A stretch of 64,000 nt of DNA, taken from NCBI RefSeq assembly GCF_030272615.1, contig NC_081410.1, positions 111,541,433 to 111,605,432 of the forward strand. The letters are read 5' to 3'. Positions 36,792-48,599 of this stretch are shown here, one piece after another (within the stretch, counting starts at the first letter, position 1; each line of letters begins with the position of its first letter). Under the pieces are notes generated by a model. The model was not told the origin of the DNA. It worked only from the letters and a program-made list of their open reading frames with translations, and ran no database searches. Origin of the DNA: Cryptomeria japonica (lineage: Eukaryota; Streptophyta; Pinopsida; Cupressales; Cupressaceae). Both the position numbers and the translations under genes were made by a program.

Positions 36792-38330
36792 ATGGCAGTG
36801 TTACATGTTGTATATGTAATTGTGAGATGGCACCACTCTTTTAAAAGCAAGAATTATATAGTTGAGAGTGCAATAGTACCTGTTGGATTGGTGCATGAAA
36901 TTGTTTATACCATGGTGCTTTTTGATGAATCCTTTCATATTTTGCAACTCCAAGTCTCAAAGCCACTTGTGTCCTAGAGTTTACCCTTGATAGTCCTAGT
37001 AGTTTCAACTCCCATTGTTGCTAACTGGGTCACACTACAACATTTTGAATCGTTGGCTCATGTTGCCTAGCAAGGTCCTCCATGGGTCTCTGTTTTGCTT
37101 GAAGAACTAGACCGCGCAGGTACTCATTACCTATTGTGAACTATCTGCGACAACCACAATATTGTTCAAGCTCAAAACAATCAAAGTAGTAAAGGAGCAA
37201 TCTCTAGTGGATACAAAATCCAGAGAACTGATAATAGACGTTAGAACAATTACAGTTGGGGTAGCTGAATCTGGCATGACACTTGAGGAATCAGATTGTG
37301 TAATGTTTCAAGTGCAGCCAGTGGGGATATTTTGCTTGAGATTTTCCCATCAATCAGAACAGTGTAGGACTTCTTTCATGAATATGCAAATGCATTAATA
37401 AGGCCACTTGTGTTGGGTTAGAAGATTGCAAGACACCTCTTGTGAACATACTGTTGACAGCAGTAAAATTTCTAAAAGGTGTTCTTGACATGAATGCAGT
37501 TTCTCCTACCACATCGGTACCCGAGGACAGCCTTGACCAAGAGCAAGTGCCTTTACACAGTAGGGAAGATTGTCGGACCTAACATGGTACTTGCTCTTGT
37601 TGATGAACCTTGGATGAAAGTGAATTGTCGTGGATACAATGCTTACTAACACCATTATGGATAGAAGCTAAAGAGCATATGTTTGAGGAGCCATGACAGA
37701 AGCTTGGGAAACTAACCATTTGGCCTCTGATTTTCCAATTTGTAGTGTGGCTGCTGGTATTAAAGTTTTGGGTGTACTTCTGGCATATAAAGTACTATTT
37801 GGATGCCATTCATGTTGAACTTAATGGTCATTGGTGCGTCATGACTGGCTGATAACGTCAAAGGCAGATCATAATTGGATGAAGAATATGCTTTCCATAG
37901 AGTTTGAAGGTAAAAAATATGAGATTGACCTCAAATGTCAGTCAATTAGCAAGGAGCCAACCTTGTCTAATTGTTTTGTTTCAGACTTTGAAGAAGACGA
38001 TCTTGATCCAGGTGCAACAGAGCTGAATGGTGAAGAAGGTTCACTGATGAATTCAAATAGTGGCCTCATTCATTAGCAAATGGAAGATTACAAGGTCTTC
38101 TAGTGTACTGTGTGGCTACAGTTGTATAGAGACAATGTAGATATAAAGAGAGAATGTGGTTTGAGACGAGCAACAGAAGGTATACAGGTTCTTCTAAACC
38201 TTCCAGGTCACATTCATCTTACCCTCCAGAGTAAATAGATTAAAAGGTTGCCAAACTGAAGCTTGATGATAAGTTCAGGGGTGTAGCCAACATGAAGTAC
38301 AAATAACTGACTACTGTAAGAGAGAATTTG
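36792..38330 (+). pseudogene. Decayed retroelement fragment, possibly gypsy protease region
   Basis: Short + strand frames at 36792, 37162 and 37831 are separated by stops. The last (HDWLITSKADHNWMKN, then FEGKKYEIDL) resembles the segment after the gypsy aspartic protease (GxDWL...). The supporting Asp-Ser/Thr-Gly motif is not seen. Confidence 0.3.
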
Positions 38331-38419
38331 GGGTCTGAGGAGAAATCACATATAATCATGGAAGGTGAAGTATGATCTTGAAAATGACCTCATAAGAATG
38401 GCTGCTAAAATATTAACCT

Positions 38420-39150
38420 CACAATGTATGGTTGGTTGTGAAGCTACCACCTGCTGTGCTACTACATGCCATAGCGTTACCTTCAGATATTGTACTATCA
38501 AATGTCCTTATACACCTGGTGTTTTTCAAATCCTCGTTAATAATACTGCTGCCATTCTTTGAAATCGTGTTAATTGTGCAGAATCCTTTTTGTATGGTTG
38601 TTTCCATTGTTTGGAATCCTTTCCACACAATTTCTGCTCCTTTCCACACAATTTCTGCCATTCTTTGATCTTTGTATATGGGTTTGTGTTGACCGTATTG
38701 CTGCCATTCTTTGACCTTTGCATATGGGTTTGTGTTGACTGTATGATCATTTGCATATGAGCCCATGTTGGTTTCTGCAACCAATTCTTTATCTGCATTT
38801 AACTTGCTATCAAGGAAATCCTTGACATGTTGAATACAATTCATAATAACGTGTCCCTTTTTCTTGCAATAGTAGCACAGAATTCTGTTCTTGTAAAATT
38901 GATTTCCCTTTGAAGAGAAGAATTGGATTTAAACGAACAATTAAATTTGTTTTTGACAAGCATTGCAGTTTCTACTATAGTTGAATCATTTTTCTTGGCT
39001 CCTTCATTAATCAAGGTAGAGATTATATCTTCTAGAGTAACATCTCTTTTATTCAATTTGAACACAATATTGCCATAGCTAAAAGGCATGCTATTCAACA
39101 AAATAGCTTCTGCATCATCATCATCTACCTTAGTTTTTTTTCCATATAGT
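38420..39150 (-). pseudogene. Copia gag fragment with zinc knuckle
   Basis: Read leftwards, MLNSMPFSYGNIVFKLNK and TLEDIISTLINE (39101-38990) are typical of the copia gag core. They are followed in a second phase by CYYCKKKGHVIMNC, a complete CCHC knuckle near 38850. A short tandem duplication with WQQYGQHKP sits at 38640-38740. Frameshifts break it and no other domain is attached. Confidence 0.75.
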
Positions 39151-39199
39151 TGACATCAAAGAAGGAAACTAATCCAATGGGTGAAGCTTAATTGGTCAA

Positions 39200-40233
39200 A
39201 GCATGGCAGCAAAAATCGGCAAACCAAAGGTATAAGATTTTTTTTGAAAAAATCGGCAAAAATCGGGGAAAAATTGGATTTAAGAAAACATAAAAAACTG
39301 TAGAGTAAGAGACAAAAGCTATTTTTTTAAAAAACTTAAGGGCATTTCCATAGCATAGAGATAATAGAGCAAATAAAATAGAGTTTAATCCCTGAATTGT
39401 AGAAAATAATTTTTTGCTGTTTATATTCATATTGCTGATTACATAGGCAAATATTCAGTTAACTTTTTAAGAGGGCAGTCACCAAATACACCGAATAGTT
39501 GTCTAAGTCTTAGATCAAATATTAGCCAAGTCTATGAAGTAATTGAGATCAAAACTTAACAGACAGCAATCCAGCTACTGTTAGGAATTTAGTAAAAGTG
39601 GAAGCCATTTTGAAGTGATTGAAGAATTTCATTGTGATTGAGGCAAGGAGTTTTGTAGGGTTAATTCAAAAAGCTTATCAAATCATATTCCACAATTGCA
39701 TTGCTTTATATCATAGAAGCAAAAATCATTTGGGGTAAAAATTGGCAAATCAAAAGTCTAAGATTTTTTGAAAAAATGGGTTAAAAATTGGATTTAAAAA
39801 AATCGTAAAAAATTGTAGAAAAATAGACACAAACCTACTTTTTCTTTAAACTTAAGGGTATTTCCATAGCATAGAGATATGGAGAGCAAATAAAATAGAG
39901 TTTAACACATGAATTTTAGAAAATAGTTTTTTGTTGTTTATATTCATATTGCTGATTACATAGGCAAATATTCAGTTAACTTTTTAAAAGGGCAGTCACC
40001 AAATACACCAAATAGCTGTCTAAGGGTGAGATCAAAGATTAGCTAGTCTATGAAGTAGCTGAGATCAAAATTTATCAGACAGTGATCCAGCTATTGTCAG
40101 GAATTTAGTAAAAGTGGAAGCCATTTTGAAGTGATTCAAGACTTTCATTGTGATTGAGGAAAGGAGTTTTCTAGGGGTAGTTCAATATTTGAGAAAGCTT
40201 ATCAAATCATATTCCACGGTTGCAATGCTTAAT
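39200..40233. repeat. 517-bp tandem duplication
   Basis: Two copies meet near 39717. GCTGATTACATAGGCAAATA starts at 39434 and again at 39951. Copies differ by scattered substitutions and small gaps. No coding content is seen. Confidence 0.8.
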
Positions 40234-40561
40234 ATTCCCTGATGGCAATTGGCAAGTCTTTTATATGGGGTAGAATTCAACAAAAGGCATTTGTTTAGTT
40301 GAACCAAAAGATTAGCAAGCCATTGGTTTTGGCAATACCTAGCTTGCAACTACTATTTTAGGTAGAGACAAATTTTAATGATTATGCGTTGGAGGCTGTT
40401 TTATTACATGTAAGCTTGTTTTTTGTCATTCAGATTTATTTCAGGGAGCACTTTGGATATATTGCTCACATAATGAATTGTATGTCTTTGCTTGAGCAAA
40501 AATTAATTATATCAATTATAAATTAAAAATCATCTATCTATATCTATATATATTATTTGTC

Positions 40562-40812
40562 TTTGGATGTTTAGTGTTGTGGTAGAAACACTCCATTGGT
40601 GAGGCAGCCACCAAGGTTCAAACCCCCATTGAGCCATTGAGCTCGCAAGCCTTTTGCCTTCGTTAAGCTGTTGAGCTTGTGGGTTTGAACAAGTGAAGTG
40701 TGGGGAATGATGACCCCCGAAAATGGCCTCGTGGGAAGATATCCTTTGTAAGTGGTCTCTCTGGGATCAGACCAGACCAAGCTAAAAACCTGAGTTTCCT
40801 CCATAAAAAAAA
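40562..40812 (+). mobile_element. tRNA-derived SINE
   Basis: About 250 bp ending in an A10 run. The 5' half has a good RNA polymerase III B box GGTTCAAACCC at 40615-40625 and a weak A-box-like region at 40575. The body is GC-richer than its surroundings. AT-rich flanks hide any target duplication. Confidence 0.7.
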
Positions 40813-41040
40813 AATATAAATTATATATTATATTAAAAATTAAATATGTACATTATAAATTTTACATTATTTTTAATTTATAGTTTATTATATAAGTGTT
40901 AATATATATTCATAGTCTATAATAGTTTAAATTTTAAAACTACTTTATAGTATTAATTATAAACTATAGTGGTTCTATAATAGTGCATAATAGTATTAAT
41001 TTTAAAGCTGAGCTGGTGTACAATATTAATTATATACTTT
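40813..41040. other. AT-rich spacer
   Basis: Almost pure A/T with repeated TATAATAGT-like stretches. Nothing else is seen. Confidence 0.6.
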
Positions 41041-41589
41041 TTCGCAGCAGAATCCATGGGGCGGGGTGTGCAGAGAGCTTGAGTCATATCAAAGCCACAA
41101 TTTAGAGCAAATTTGCCAGCTGCTTCAACACTATCTCATATGCTCTAGATGATTTAGGATGATTGAGGCCCTTTCAAATTTGGTTGATGACTGCCATTGC
41201 TCCTCTCACTCCTTTAATTAGGGATTTTCAGAGGTCGGAAAGAAAACTAAGGGACCAAATAACAAACTGTTTCAACGTTGATTCCACATCGACTCTGATT
41301 CCGTCTTGGATCGGCCCTATTTCTGAGAAATTTAGTAATTTCATGAGTTTTATAAGGGTTTTGCAAGTTTTTACAATGATTTTTAAAACTTTTTTTTGCC
41401 ATTTTTTTGGGTTTTAACATGATTTTAACTCGATTTAAATGCAAAAAATTGTTGAAAATTGGGTCAACCATTGGTCAACAATTGGTCAACAATTTTTCCA
41501 TGAATTGGGATTTTTTCGGGGAATAAATTGGCTGGCTCTAGGATTAATCGGGTATAATCGTGATTTTTCGCAGACTATTGTTTCTTTGG

Positions 41590-41690
41590 GTCAAAGCACC
41601 GACTTCTCAATGTGGAGACTCAAGTTCAAATCCCAAAGGGACATCTAATATGAAATCCTATTTAATATGCTGCCTTGTTGTTCTTTTTAA
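41590..41690 (+). mobile_element. Possible second SINE fragment
   Basis: A B-box-like GTTCAAATCCC at 41623-41633 sits in a tRNA-like context, but no A box or clean tail is seen. Confidence 0.3.
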
Positions 41691-42926
41691 TTAAAAATAC
41701 TATGTTATTTTTTTTAGTGTGATCTTCCAGACTAGACAGAAGGTGCAGATTGGGTTCGTTGTTTTTTTCTCTTTTTGTTTAATGATTTAGCTGGAAACAA
41801 TAACAAATAGCAGCAAATACAAATTCTGAAAACAATGTAAATATCATGCAAGATTACAGCAGAAAATTCCAGATTTAGATGTCAATCAAAATAATGGTTT
41901 CTTCTTCAGTACAACAGCTACCTAGTACATAAAAACCTTTACATATCAAAGACAAACATACCCAGAAAAAAGTTGTTGACTGGAGACCACTGCTGTAATA
42001 AAATCAGACCTGCAAACTCCCAGATCTGGGCACCACATCATCCATTCTGAGGGCCAATTGCCAATGGAATGATGTTTGCAGTCCCTAACAGCCCAATTTG
42101 GTCTGGCCAAACCCTTCAAAACCTGCCCAATCAGCTTCTACAAATATGCAACAGCCCTGTTATTGAATGATTTAGTTATTCTGTTGAACCCATGTGTTGC
42201 CTGTAGGAGAATAACCTTAGATCTCCCAGACTGTATCTCTCTATAGCATAGAAGACGTCATCTGCGAGGGGTTTCGTCCTCTCTGACCCAGAAGAAAGCC
42301 TCCAGAGTCATTTTAAATTTATTAAAACCCGTATGTCTCCTAGGTTAGATGCCACCTTTTGGTTTCTCCTTTTAATTTATTAATTAAATCACCTTATGAC
42401 TCCCTAGATTGGGCGCTCACCCCTAGGAGCCCCCTTTTTAGAAACAACTTATGTCATATCCCCCATATTATTATTGTCATATCCCATATTATTCCACATG
42501 TTAGTGTTTAACAACATTCATCTCAACTAATGATCATTTAAAGCTGACATAAATTGATTAGTTAAAATTTAATATAAATTACTGATGAATTGATATCCTA
42601 ATCTAAAATCGATATTAATTTATCAAATCTGATATTTGAATCTGAGATTGATATTAATTTATTAATTAAATCTGATATTTAAGGTTGATTAGAACAGATC
42701 AGAACTGTTATTAAGTCACAGGCAATAATATTCCCTTATACCCTTATAGAAGAGTTTTTGAACGTATTCCTAATGATGGCATTAAACAATAACTAATTTG
42801 ACTGATTAAATTATTATTAATTACATTGGATACTAATCGACTGTTTAAATGTATATTGATCGATTATTGGAAAGGCATGACTATTATTGTTACTTTCCCT
42901 GATAAAGCATGATACCGATTAAGAGG

Positions 42927-42955
42927 GGCAGCGACCTTTCAAAGGGGTCGCTGCC
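42927..42955. repeat. Perfect 10-bp-arm hairpin GGCAGCGACC
   Basis: The arm GGCAGCGACC pairs exactly with GGTCGCTGCC across a 9-base loop. It lies about 50 bp before the TATA-like box of the solo LTR. Confidence 0.85.
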
Positions 42956-43294
42956 ACCAATAGACGTGGCTGGAGATACGTGACTCTCCATCCATGATGG
43001 GAAGGATAAATACCTTCCAGTGGACATGGGAAGAGGTACGGAGGAAGCAAGTAATAAGGAAGGCCTATGTCATGCCACGGATACACTCAGCCAGAGACTC
43101 TCAAATCAGTAAGAATTCTATGAATGATATATAGTAGATTTTAGATGCATTGTATGGTAATATGAGGCATGATAATATCTGCATGTTTACAGTGTTAATA
43201 TGTTGCATATTTATGACCAATACTGATACTTCCTGCCATTTGATTGATCTATATTTATAAATCTTATCTTGGATACTACTGAATATTGTCTCTT

Positions 43295-43437
43295 GAGGGA
43301 GAACCGCTGTTAAGGCACCCTCTCAGACAGAGGGAGAACCGCTGTTAAGGCACCCTCTCAGACAGAGGAAGAACCGTTATTAAGGCACCCTCATCAAATG
43401 GCTTGATTAGGGAGAACTGCTGCTAAGGCACCCGATC
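43295..43437. repeat. Four hairpin units with conserved loop
   Basis: Units start at 43295, 43330, 43365 and about 43403. Three share GAGG(G/A)AGAACCG...GGCACCCTC. The fourth keeps the loop (AGAACTGCTGCTAAGGCA) but its stem is CTTGAT...ATCAAG instead. Confidence 0.85.
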
Positions 43438-44022
43438 AAGACAATTATAATTCTTATAGTTATGCTCTAGGACTTCTGATTTTTACATTACAGTGCTGTT
43501 TGTAAAATTATTTAAGTTTCATTATAGTAATTCTTTTAATTATAGTCTTTCCTAATTTGTAAATCATAATTAATTTTTTTATTTTTCTTTTTATTTATAT
43601 TATCAGAACTGATTTGTAATTGACAACCATTAATGTATTGTAATCAGAAGATTATCCTCTAACTTGTATTGCAGGTTATCCCTACCAAGGAGATAAGGAG
43701 ATTCCCTTCCTAAAACCCTCTTGATAGCTGAAGAATTGTAATCTAGGGAAGAATAGAGTAATTTAGGAAGAGGGACATTACAACTTATGATGATGGGACC
43801 CTCAAATGACTTAACTTTATAATATTTAAATAAAATAAATGAAATATTTTAATTTTCACTTAAGACCTTATGTTATTTAAAATTTTAAGTCCTGGACCAC
43901 ATAAAATATAAAATTATGCCTGAAGCCAATTAGAATGCCTCCAAATCTCCTTATTCACTTACCCGTTAGCTTGTGTGAACTCAACTTACTAGGCTAATGG
44001 TTCACCCCGTTGACTGGTTAGG

Positions 44023-44385
44023 CCTTGGACATTACAATCCGCCCTTCCCAAAATTGCTTGCCCTCAAGCAATTTCAGCTCTGGATGCTGTAAACTCTGTT
44101 CACTTTCTTACGTTGCATCCTATAATGGCAAATCCTTCCATTTGATCAAATACTACGTGAAGACCTGCTTTCGAAGAACTCACTCTTTGAAGTCAATAAT
44201 AGCTTCAGGTATCAAGATTAGCTTCCCCTCTTCATCCAATGGTGGTAACATAGATGAGGGCAACGCATGGTGTTCAAGTGCCTTCTTGAGCTTGGATACG
44301 TGGAAAACATTGTGTACTCAGCTATTAGCTGGTAGCTCAAGCTCGTAGGCAACCTCCCCAACCCTCCTGTTAACTCTGAAAGGTC
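44023..44385 (-). pseudogene. Chromovirus integrase tail and chromodomain
   Basis: After a VNRRVGEVAYELELP strand typical of the integrase end, the - strand reads KYLIKWKDLP-like sequence and then a DAT-ES box, matching the chromodomain of plant chromoviruses (YLVKWKGLP...ATWE). The frame ends in LLEGKQFWEGRIVMS, so the last codons overlap the LTR start. Stops interrupt it. In the known family the chromodomain helps target insertion to heterochromatin. Confidence 0.75.
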
Positions 44386-45400
44386 CTTAAAATCTTGGCT
44401 TCAGCTTCATTGCTCCACTCTTTTTTAGAGTAGATTGTCTGTACGGCTGCAATCTTAAATATATCATGTCTCCAACCTCAAAGTTGCGCTCTACCCACTG
44501 CTGATCAGCATACAACTTCTGTTGATTCTGTGCTTTGTGCAGGTTCTCCTTCAATGTTTTCATGATGCCTCGACTCTCTTGTAACAAGTCCTTTGCCTTA
44601 GGCACTTTGATGTCCCCAAATAGAAGATCCATGAAGTTGGGAGCCTCATATCCATACAAAGCCATAAAGGGGGTCATCTTGATAGACATATGGTAGGTGG
44701 TGTTGTAACAATACTCACCTAAGTACAGCCACCTAATCCATGTTCTCTACTATTCAGAAACATAGTTCCTTAGGTACCCTTCCACTATCTATTAACTATT
44801 TTTGTTTGTCCATCTATTTATGGGTGGTAGCTCATACTAGGAGTGAGCTCAATCCTACTCAATTTGAAGAGATCTTGGCAAAAGATACTCAAAAACTTGC
44901 TGTCCCTATCACTAACAATGCTCTTGGGCAGCCCATGCAGTATGAAGATCTCTTTGAAAAACAAATCAGCTACATGTACGGTTGTCTATGTAGCTGAGAT
45001 AGTGAAAAAGTTAGCAAATGTTGTGAATCGGTCAACCATCACATAAATACTATCTTTGCCCTGAACCTTAGGCAGCCTTGTAATAAAATCCATTGCGATG
45101 CATTCCCATTTCTGATTAGAAATGAGCAATGGCTGAAGTAGACCAGTTGGAAATGTATGCTCATTCTTATTTTGTTGGCAGAATTGAACACTCTGTAATG
45201 TACTCAAGGACTTCATTCTTAAGTCTTCTCCAAGTGAATCTCCGTGAATCTGCCTATAAGTCTTAAAGAAACTTGGGTGGTCAGCCATGGGTGTATCATG
45301 AAAAGTCCTCAAAATCTTTATCTTAAACTGTGAAGAAGGCACCAAATAGACCTTGTCCTTATACATGATCAACTCATTAACCAAGGTATACTTGTCATCA
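44386..45400 (-). pseudogene. Chromovirus integrase, catalytic Glu altered
   Basis: The zinc-binding part is at 45384-45190, with HDTPMADHPSFFKTY and a partly lost Cys pair (QFCQQNK). The core has AMDFITRLP (first Asp) near 45090 and SDRDSKF (second Asp) near 44900. The third box near 44805 reads MDGQTK where the family has DGQTE, so the catalytic Glu is Lys. The 44387-44689 part is the usual TPFMALYGYEAP...VGDMIYLRLQPYRQ tail. Several stops lie between. Confidence 0.88.
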
Positions 45401-45411
45401 TGTGTTGTGCC

Positions 45412-45894
45412 TTACATAATCCCTGCTGCCCATTGATCTTTGGCATATTCAGATGCAATTAGTTCTCTCGAATCAGCTGAAATCTCCACGAGAGAACATA
45501 TATGAGGTCTCCTAGAAAGTCCATCAACAACTATATTCTTCTTCCCCTTGACATAAACAATGTCAAAGTCATGCTCGCTACTGACCCACTTCTGCTGCTC
45601 GTCATTGAGGTCCTTTTGATTCATGAAGTATTTAATGCTGTTATGGTCCATCTTGATGATAAATTTGCCCCCAACCAAGTATGATATGAACTTGGCCAAG
45701 GCATGCATGATGGCCAACATCTCCCTGTCATAAACTAAATAACTCCCCTCCACCTCTCTTAACTTCCTACTCTCAAATGTGGTGGGATGTTTATCTTGCA
45801 TCAACATTGCTCCTATCCCCTCACCTGAAGCATCACACTCTAACTCCAAAGGTTTGGAGAAGTTTGGTATGGCTAATACAAGACATGTAGACAT
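45412..45894 (-). pseudogene. Gypsy RNase H domain
   Basis: ECDASGEGIGAML holds the first Asp, YDREMLAIMHAL the Glu, DHNSIKYF the second Asp and VVDGLSRR the end motif. The domain is open for 160 codons, the best preserved part of this element. Confidence 0.92.
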
Positions 45895-46034
45895 TACCTG
45901 TTTAAGTGCTCAAAACTCTTTTGTGCTGAATTAGATCACATGAACGCTCCCTTTTTAGTTAAATCCGCAAGTAGTGTAGTTGCCTGAGGAAACCCCTTAA
46001 CAAACCTCCCATAGAACCCACAAAGCCCAAAGAA

Positions 46035-46424
46035 TCATTTGAGCTGTGTGAGATTTGTAGGAGTAGGCCATTCCATAATAGCCTTAACCTTCTTAGGATC
46101 TACTCTTATCCCCTCTGCACTAATGATGTGACCAAGATAAAGGAGCTTTGTCATTCCAAAATCACATTTTGACTCCTTCGCATAAAGAAACCCACTCTCT
46201 AGAATGCTCAATATCTCCTCATGTTCCTCCCAAGTCCTGAAAATCAAGATGTCATCGAAAAATATCAAAACAAATTTCCTCAATTGCTTCCTGAACACTT
46301 GATTCATGCAACTTTGGAAAGTGGCTAGAGCATTTGTTAACCCAAAGGGCATTACCAGAAACTCGATATGCCCAAAATGACACCTAAAGGTAGTTTTCTC
46401 TATATCCTTGTTTACCACTATATT
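46035..46424 (-). pseudogene. Chromovirus reverse transcriptase, 5'-truncated
   Basis: It has TTFRCHFGHIEFLVMPFGLT, FFDDILIF (the YxDD box as FFDD) and FLGHIISAEGIRVDP-like sequence. The RT start, with the protease and everything before it, is missing: the frame is cut at 46425 where another element's LTR begins. The thumb and connection follow past stops at 46034 and 45895. Confidence 0.9.
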
Positions 46425-46773
46425 TGATTATCCTTCTTTATCGCTATATTTGATAAATTAAATATAGGATGTAATAATACAAATAACAATGCATACTAGA
46501 CACAGGAGTAAAATATATCTTTATTTGCACTTGAAATTATTATAGAGAAGAAGACTAGTGATGGTTAACCAAGGATTACAATTCATTTGACTATATCCTA
46601 CCACCTTCCTTGATGATACACAACATATTTAAAGGACTTGATGGTTGCCAAGAGGAACACAATCAACACATTAATCCCGAGAGTGACAACCCACTTAATA
46701 CAAACAATTAATACATTGGTAGATAACCAATATTATCGAACATAACAATAAACATTTTATGCCGATTATATCA
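46425..46773 (-). repeat. Short gypsy-type 3' LTR (349 bp) with PPT
   Basis: On the - strand it runs TGATATAATCGG to GGATAATCA, with TG...CA ends. Just upstream (46774-46790) is the purine tract CTTTTGGGGGGGA. This marks the 3' end of an element that inserted into the chromovirus RT; its internal part lies to the right. The matching 5' LTR was not found. Confidence 0.75.
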
Positions 46774-46789
46774 TCCCCCCCAAAAGAAA

Positions 46790-47200
46790 AAGTCGTTTTC
46801 TAGATGACAAGTATGTATCAAGTAATATTCGGGAAAACTAATGAGTGTGTACACAATGACTTATATTGGACAACCCCAACTTGTAGTGTACTCGCCAAAT
46901 CAAATGGGGGTTTGGGGCAGCGCCCCCAGCTAGGTTTCGAGGCAGCACCTTGGGTGCCCTCCCTATCATGATACAGGGTGGGGTCAAGGGGCGAAACCCT
47001 CATCACCAACACCAAATTTAGACCTTCAGAACCACACGAAACTCCATGGTGCACATCATTTTTTTGGTTTTTTAAGATGCCAGAAGCAATGTTGATGAAG
47101 CCAAAAAATCGACATTTCATATCAAAATTATGTTCAAGTCATACTCTCCAGTGATATTTCAAGGCGTCATGTCATTCCATTATATGCTTAAGACATACGA
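46790..47200 (-). other. Internal or leader part of the inserted element
   Basis: A GC-rich stretch at 46905-47000 with alternating GGGGC/GCCCC blocks is the most notable feature. No protein domain is seen. Confidence 0.3.
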
Positions 47201-47219
47201 AAGGATGGCATTGAGATGA

Positions 47220-48030
47220 CTGTACGATGTACGACCCAAAAGTTGTTACAACTTGTTGTTTGGTAGGGTCTATCCCGTACGGTGCAAGTGGCGCCTCCAT
47301 GTACGACTTGCAACTTTTCCTCATGTGCAGCCCGGAATTGACGTACGACTTGGTTAATTGTTCTTTGTACAACCTCCTCCCCTCTAGTGCGTATGGTGCA
47401 CTTCTCACGTACGACCACCTCTTTCTTCTGTATGGCTTCCTCATGTATGACTCACTTGGCACTTCATCTTCTTCCACATACGGCGTGTTCTTTCAACCTT
47501 TTTCACCTTTGTACGGATTGCTCATGTGCGCTTTTTGTTTGCCATATAGGTTGCTTGTTTTCATGCTTGGCTGGTTGCTTCTCCCTATGTACGGTTTTCG
47601 CTCGTATGGTATACTCCTTACGAATGGTGTATGAATTGTTCCCTTGTGTATGAATTGTCGAGCTTGGATGGTACTTCATCTCCTTTGTATGGCTTACTTC
47701 TTTCCACTCCCCCGTATGACATGTGGTCCTTCCTTTCGTACGGGTTACTTCCTCTCTAATGTTTGATGTGTGTTCCTCCTTTTTGTATGGCTGTATTGCC
47801 TTGCTCACGTACGACTTGCAAATTTTTTCCTTGTATGGTTCAATGCTCTCATACGGCCAAGTATCCCTATCTCCGTGTGGACTGCTCTCATACGGCCAAG
47901 TATCCCTCTCTCCATATGGACTGCTCTCATATGGCCAAGTATCCCTCTCTCCATATGAACTGCTCTCATATGGCCAAGTATCCCTTTGTTTGTGGCATAT
48001 GGTCTTGCATTTGAATCCTTTTCGTACGGC
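47220..48030. repeat. CGTACG / GTATGG motif-rich block with 39-bp tandem repeat
   Basis: More than twenty GTACG or GTATGG motifs occur at ~30-45-bp intervals. At about 47835-47990 the block becomes a true tandem repeat of 39 bp, four copies, each with CATACGGCCAAGTATCCC. On the - strand these stay open (47503-48090) and would encode a 13-residue repeat RDTWPYESSPYGE. I read the open frame as a by-product of the repeat rather than a gene. Confidence 0.75.
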
Positions 48031-48599
48031 GTGAGGGTCAGGGGATGCCATTGCCAAGCTCTTAAAGTGTTGTCCGCCAAATGCTGTCATGCCCTCCTTA
48101 CCAAGAATGAATTATATCTCTTCTGTTGCACATAAAAAATATGCTCTCGCCAAAAATGATACTGTGGCCAAGGGTGCAAAATTTTTAATCTTTTAATTCT
48201 CGCCCTTATGTTTTTCACTTCTAATTTTTACTTTATCTCTCTTCCATACTTTTTAATATTTTCTAATTTGCGCTCCACATTACCTTTTATTTTGGGCACT
48301 TTCATAACTCCCTTTTTAAAAAATTTCACTCATCGACATTTTTTAATTTTTATTGACTCTATTATATTTTTCTTTTCATTTTCCATATCCATATTGTCAG
48401 ATGTATCGTCCATAACTATACATGCTTTCATTGATTTCTCTTCATCAAGATTTGTAGCTTCAAGAAAACTACATGTTGGTGAAAATATTTCATAGTCCTC
48501 CTTTTTCTAGTGGAATAGTCCATTTAGCGAACTCGTCTCATCTTTAGAGCAATCTTCTAGTTAAGCACCCATTCGTCATTAGGTTCCATTTTTTTCCGT

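Larger units (their letters stand above)
42452..43782. mobile_element. Nested solo LTR (1331 bp) with ACTTA target duplication
   Basis: It begins TGTCATATCC and ends GGGACATTACA. The flanks are ACTTA at 42447-42451 and 43783-43787. The related LTR copy at 53.6 kb lacks this insert at the same place, so the boundaries are confirmed by the empty site. It contains a perfect hairpin at 42927-42955, a TATA-like GGATAAATACC at 43004 and the repeat array at 43295-43437. Confidence 0.92.
41965..44034 (-). repeat. Chromovirus 3' LTR, split by a nested solo LTR
   Basis: On the - strand it begins TGTAATGTCCAAGG directly after a polypurine tract (TTTTGGGAAGGGCGGA). The outer parts, 41965-42451 and 43788-44034, match the LTR fragment at 53006-53773 closely. 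The far (left) end is uncertain and may reach about 41710. The nested element fills 42452-43782. Confidence 0.7.

Noticed and set aside
40571-40804. 77-codon - strand frame
   Set aside because: It lies within the SINE and has no protein-like features.
47503-48090. 195-codon - strand frame with RDTWPYESSPYGE repeats as a real gene
   Set aside because: The open frame follows from a 39-bp repeat length, and no flanking domain or start context supports a gene.
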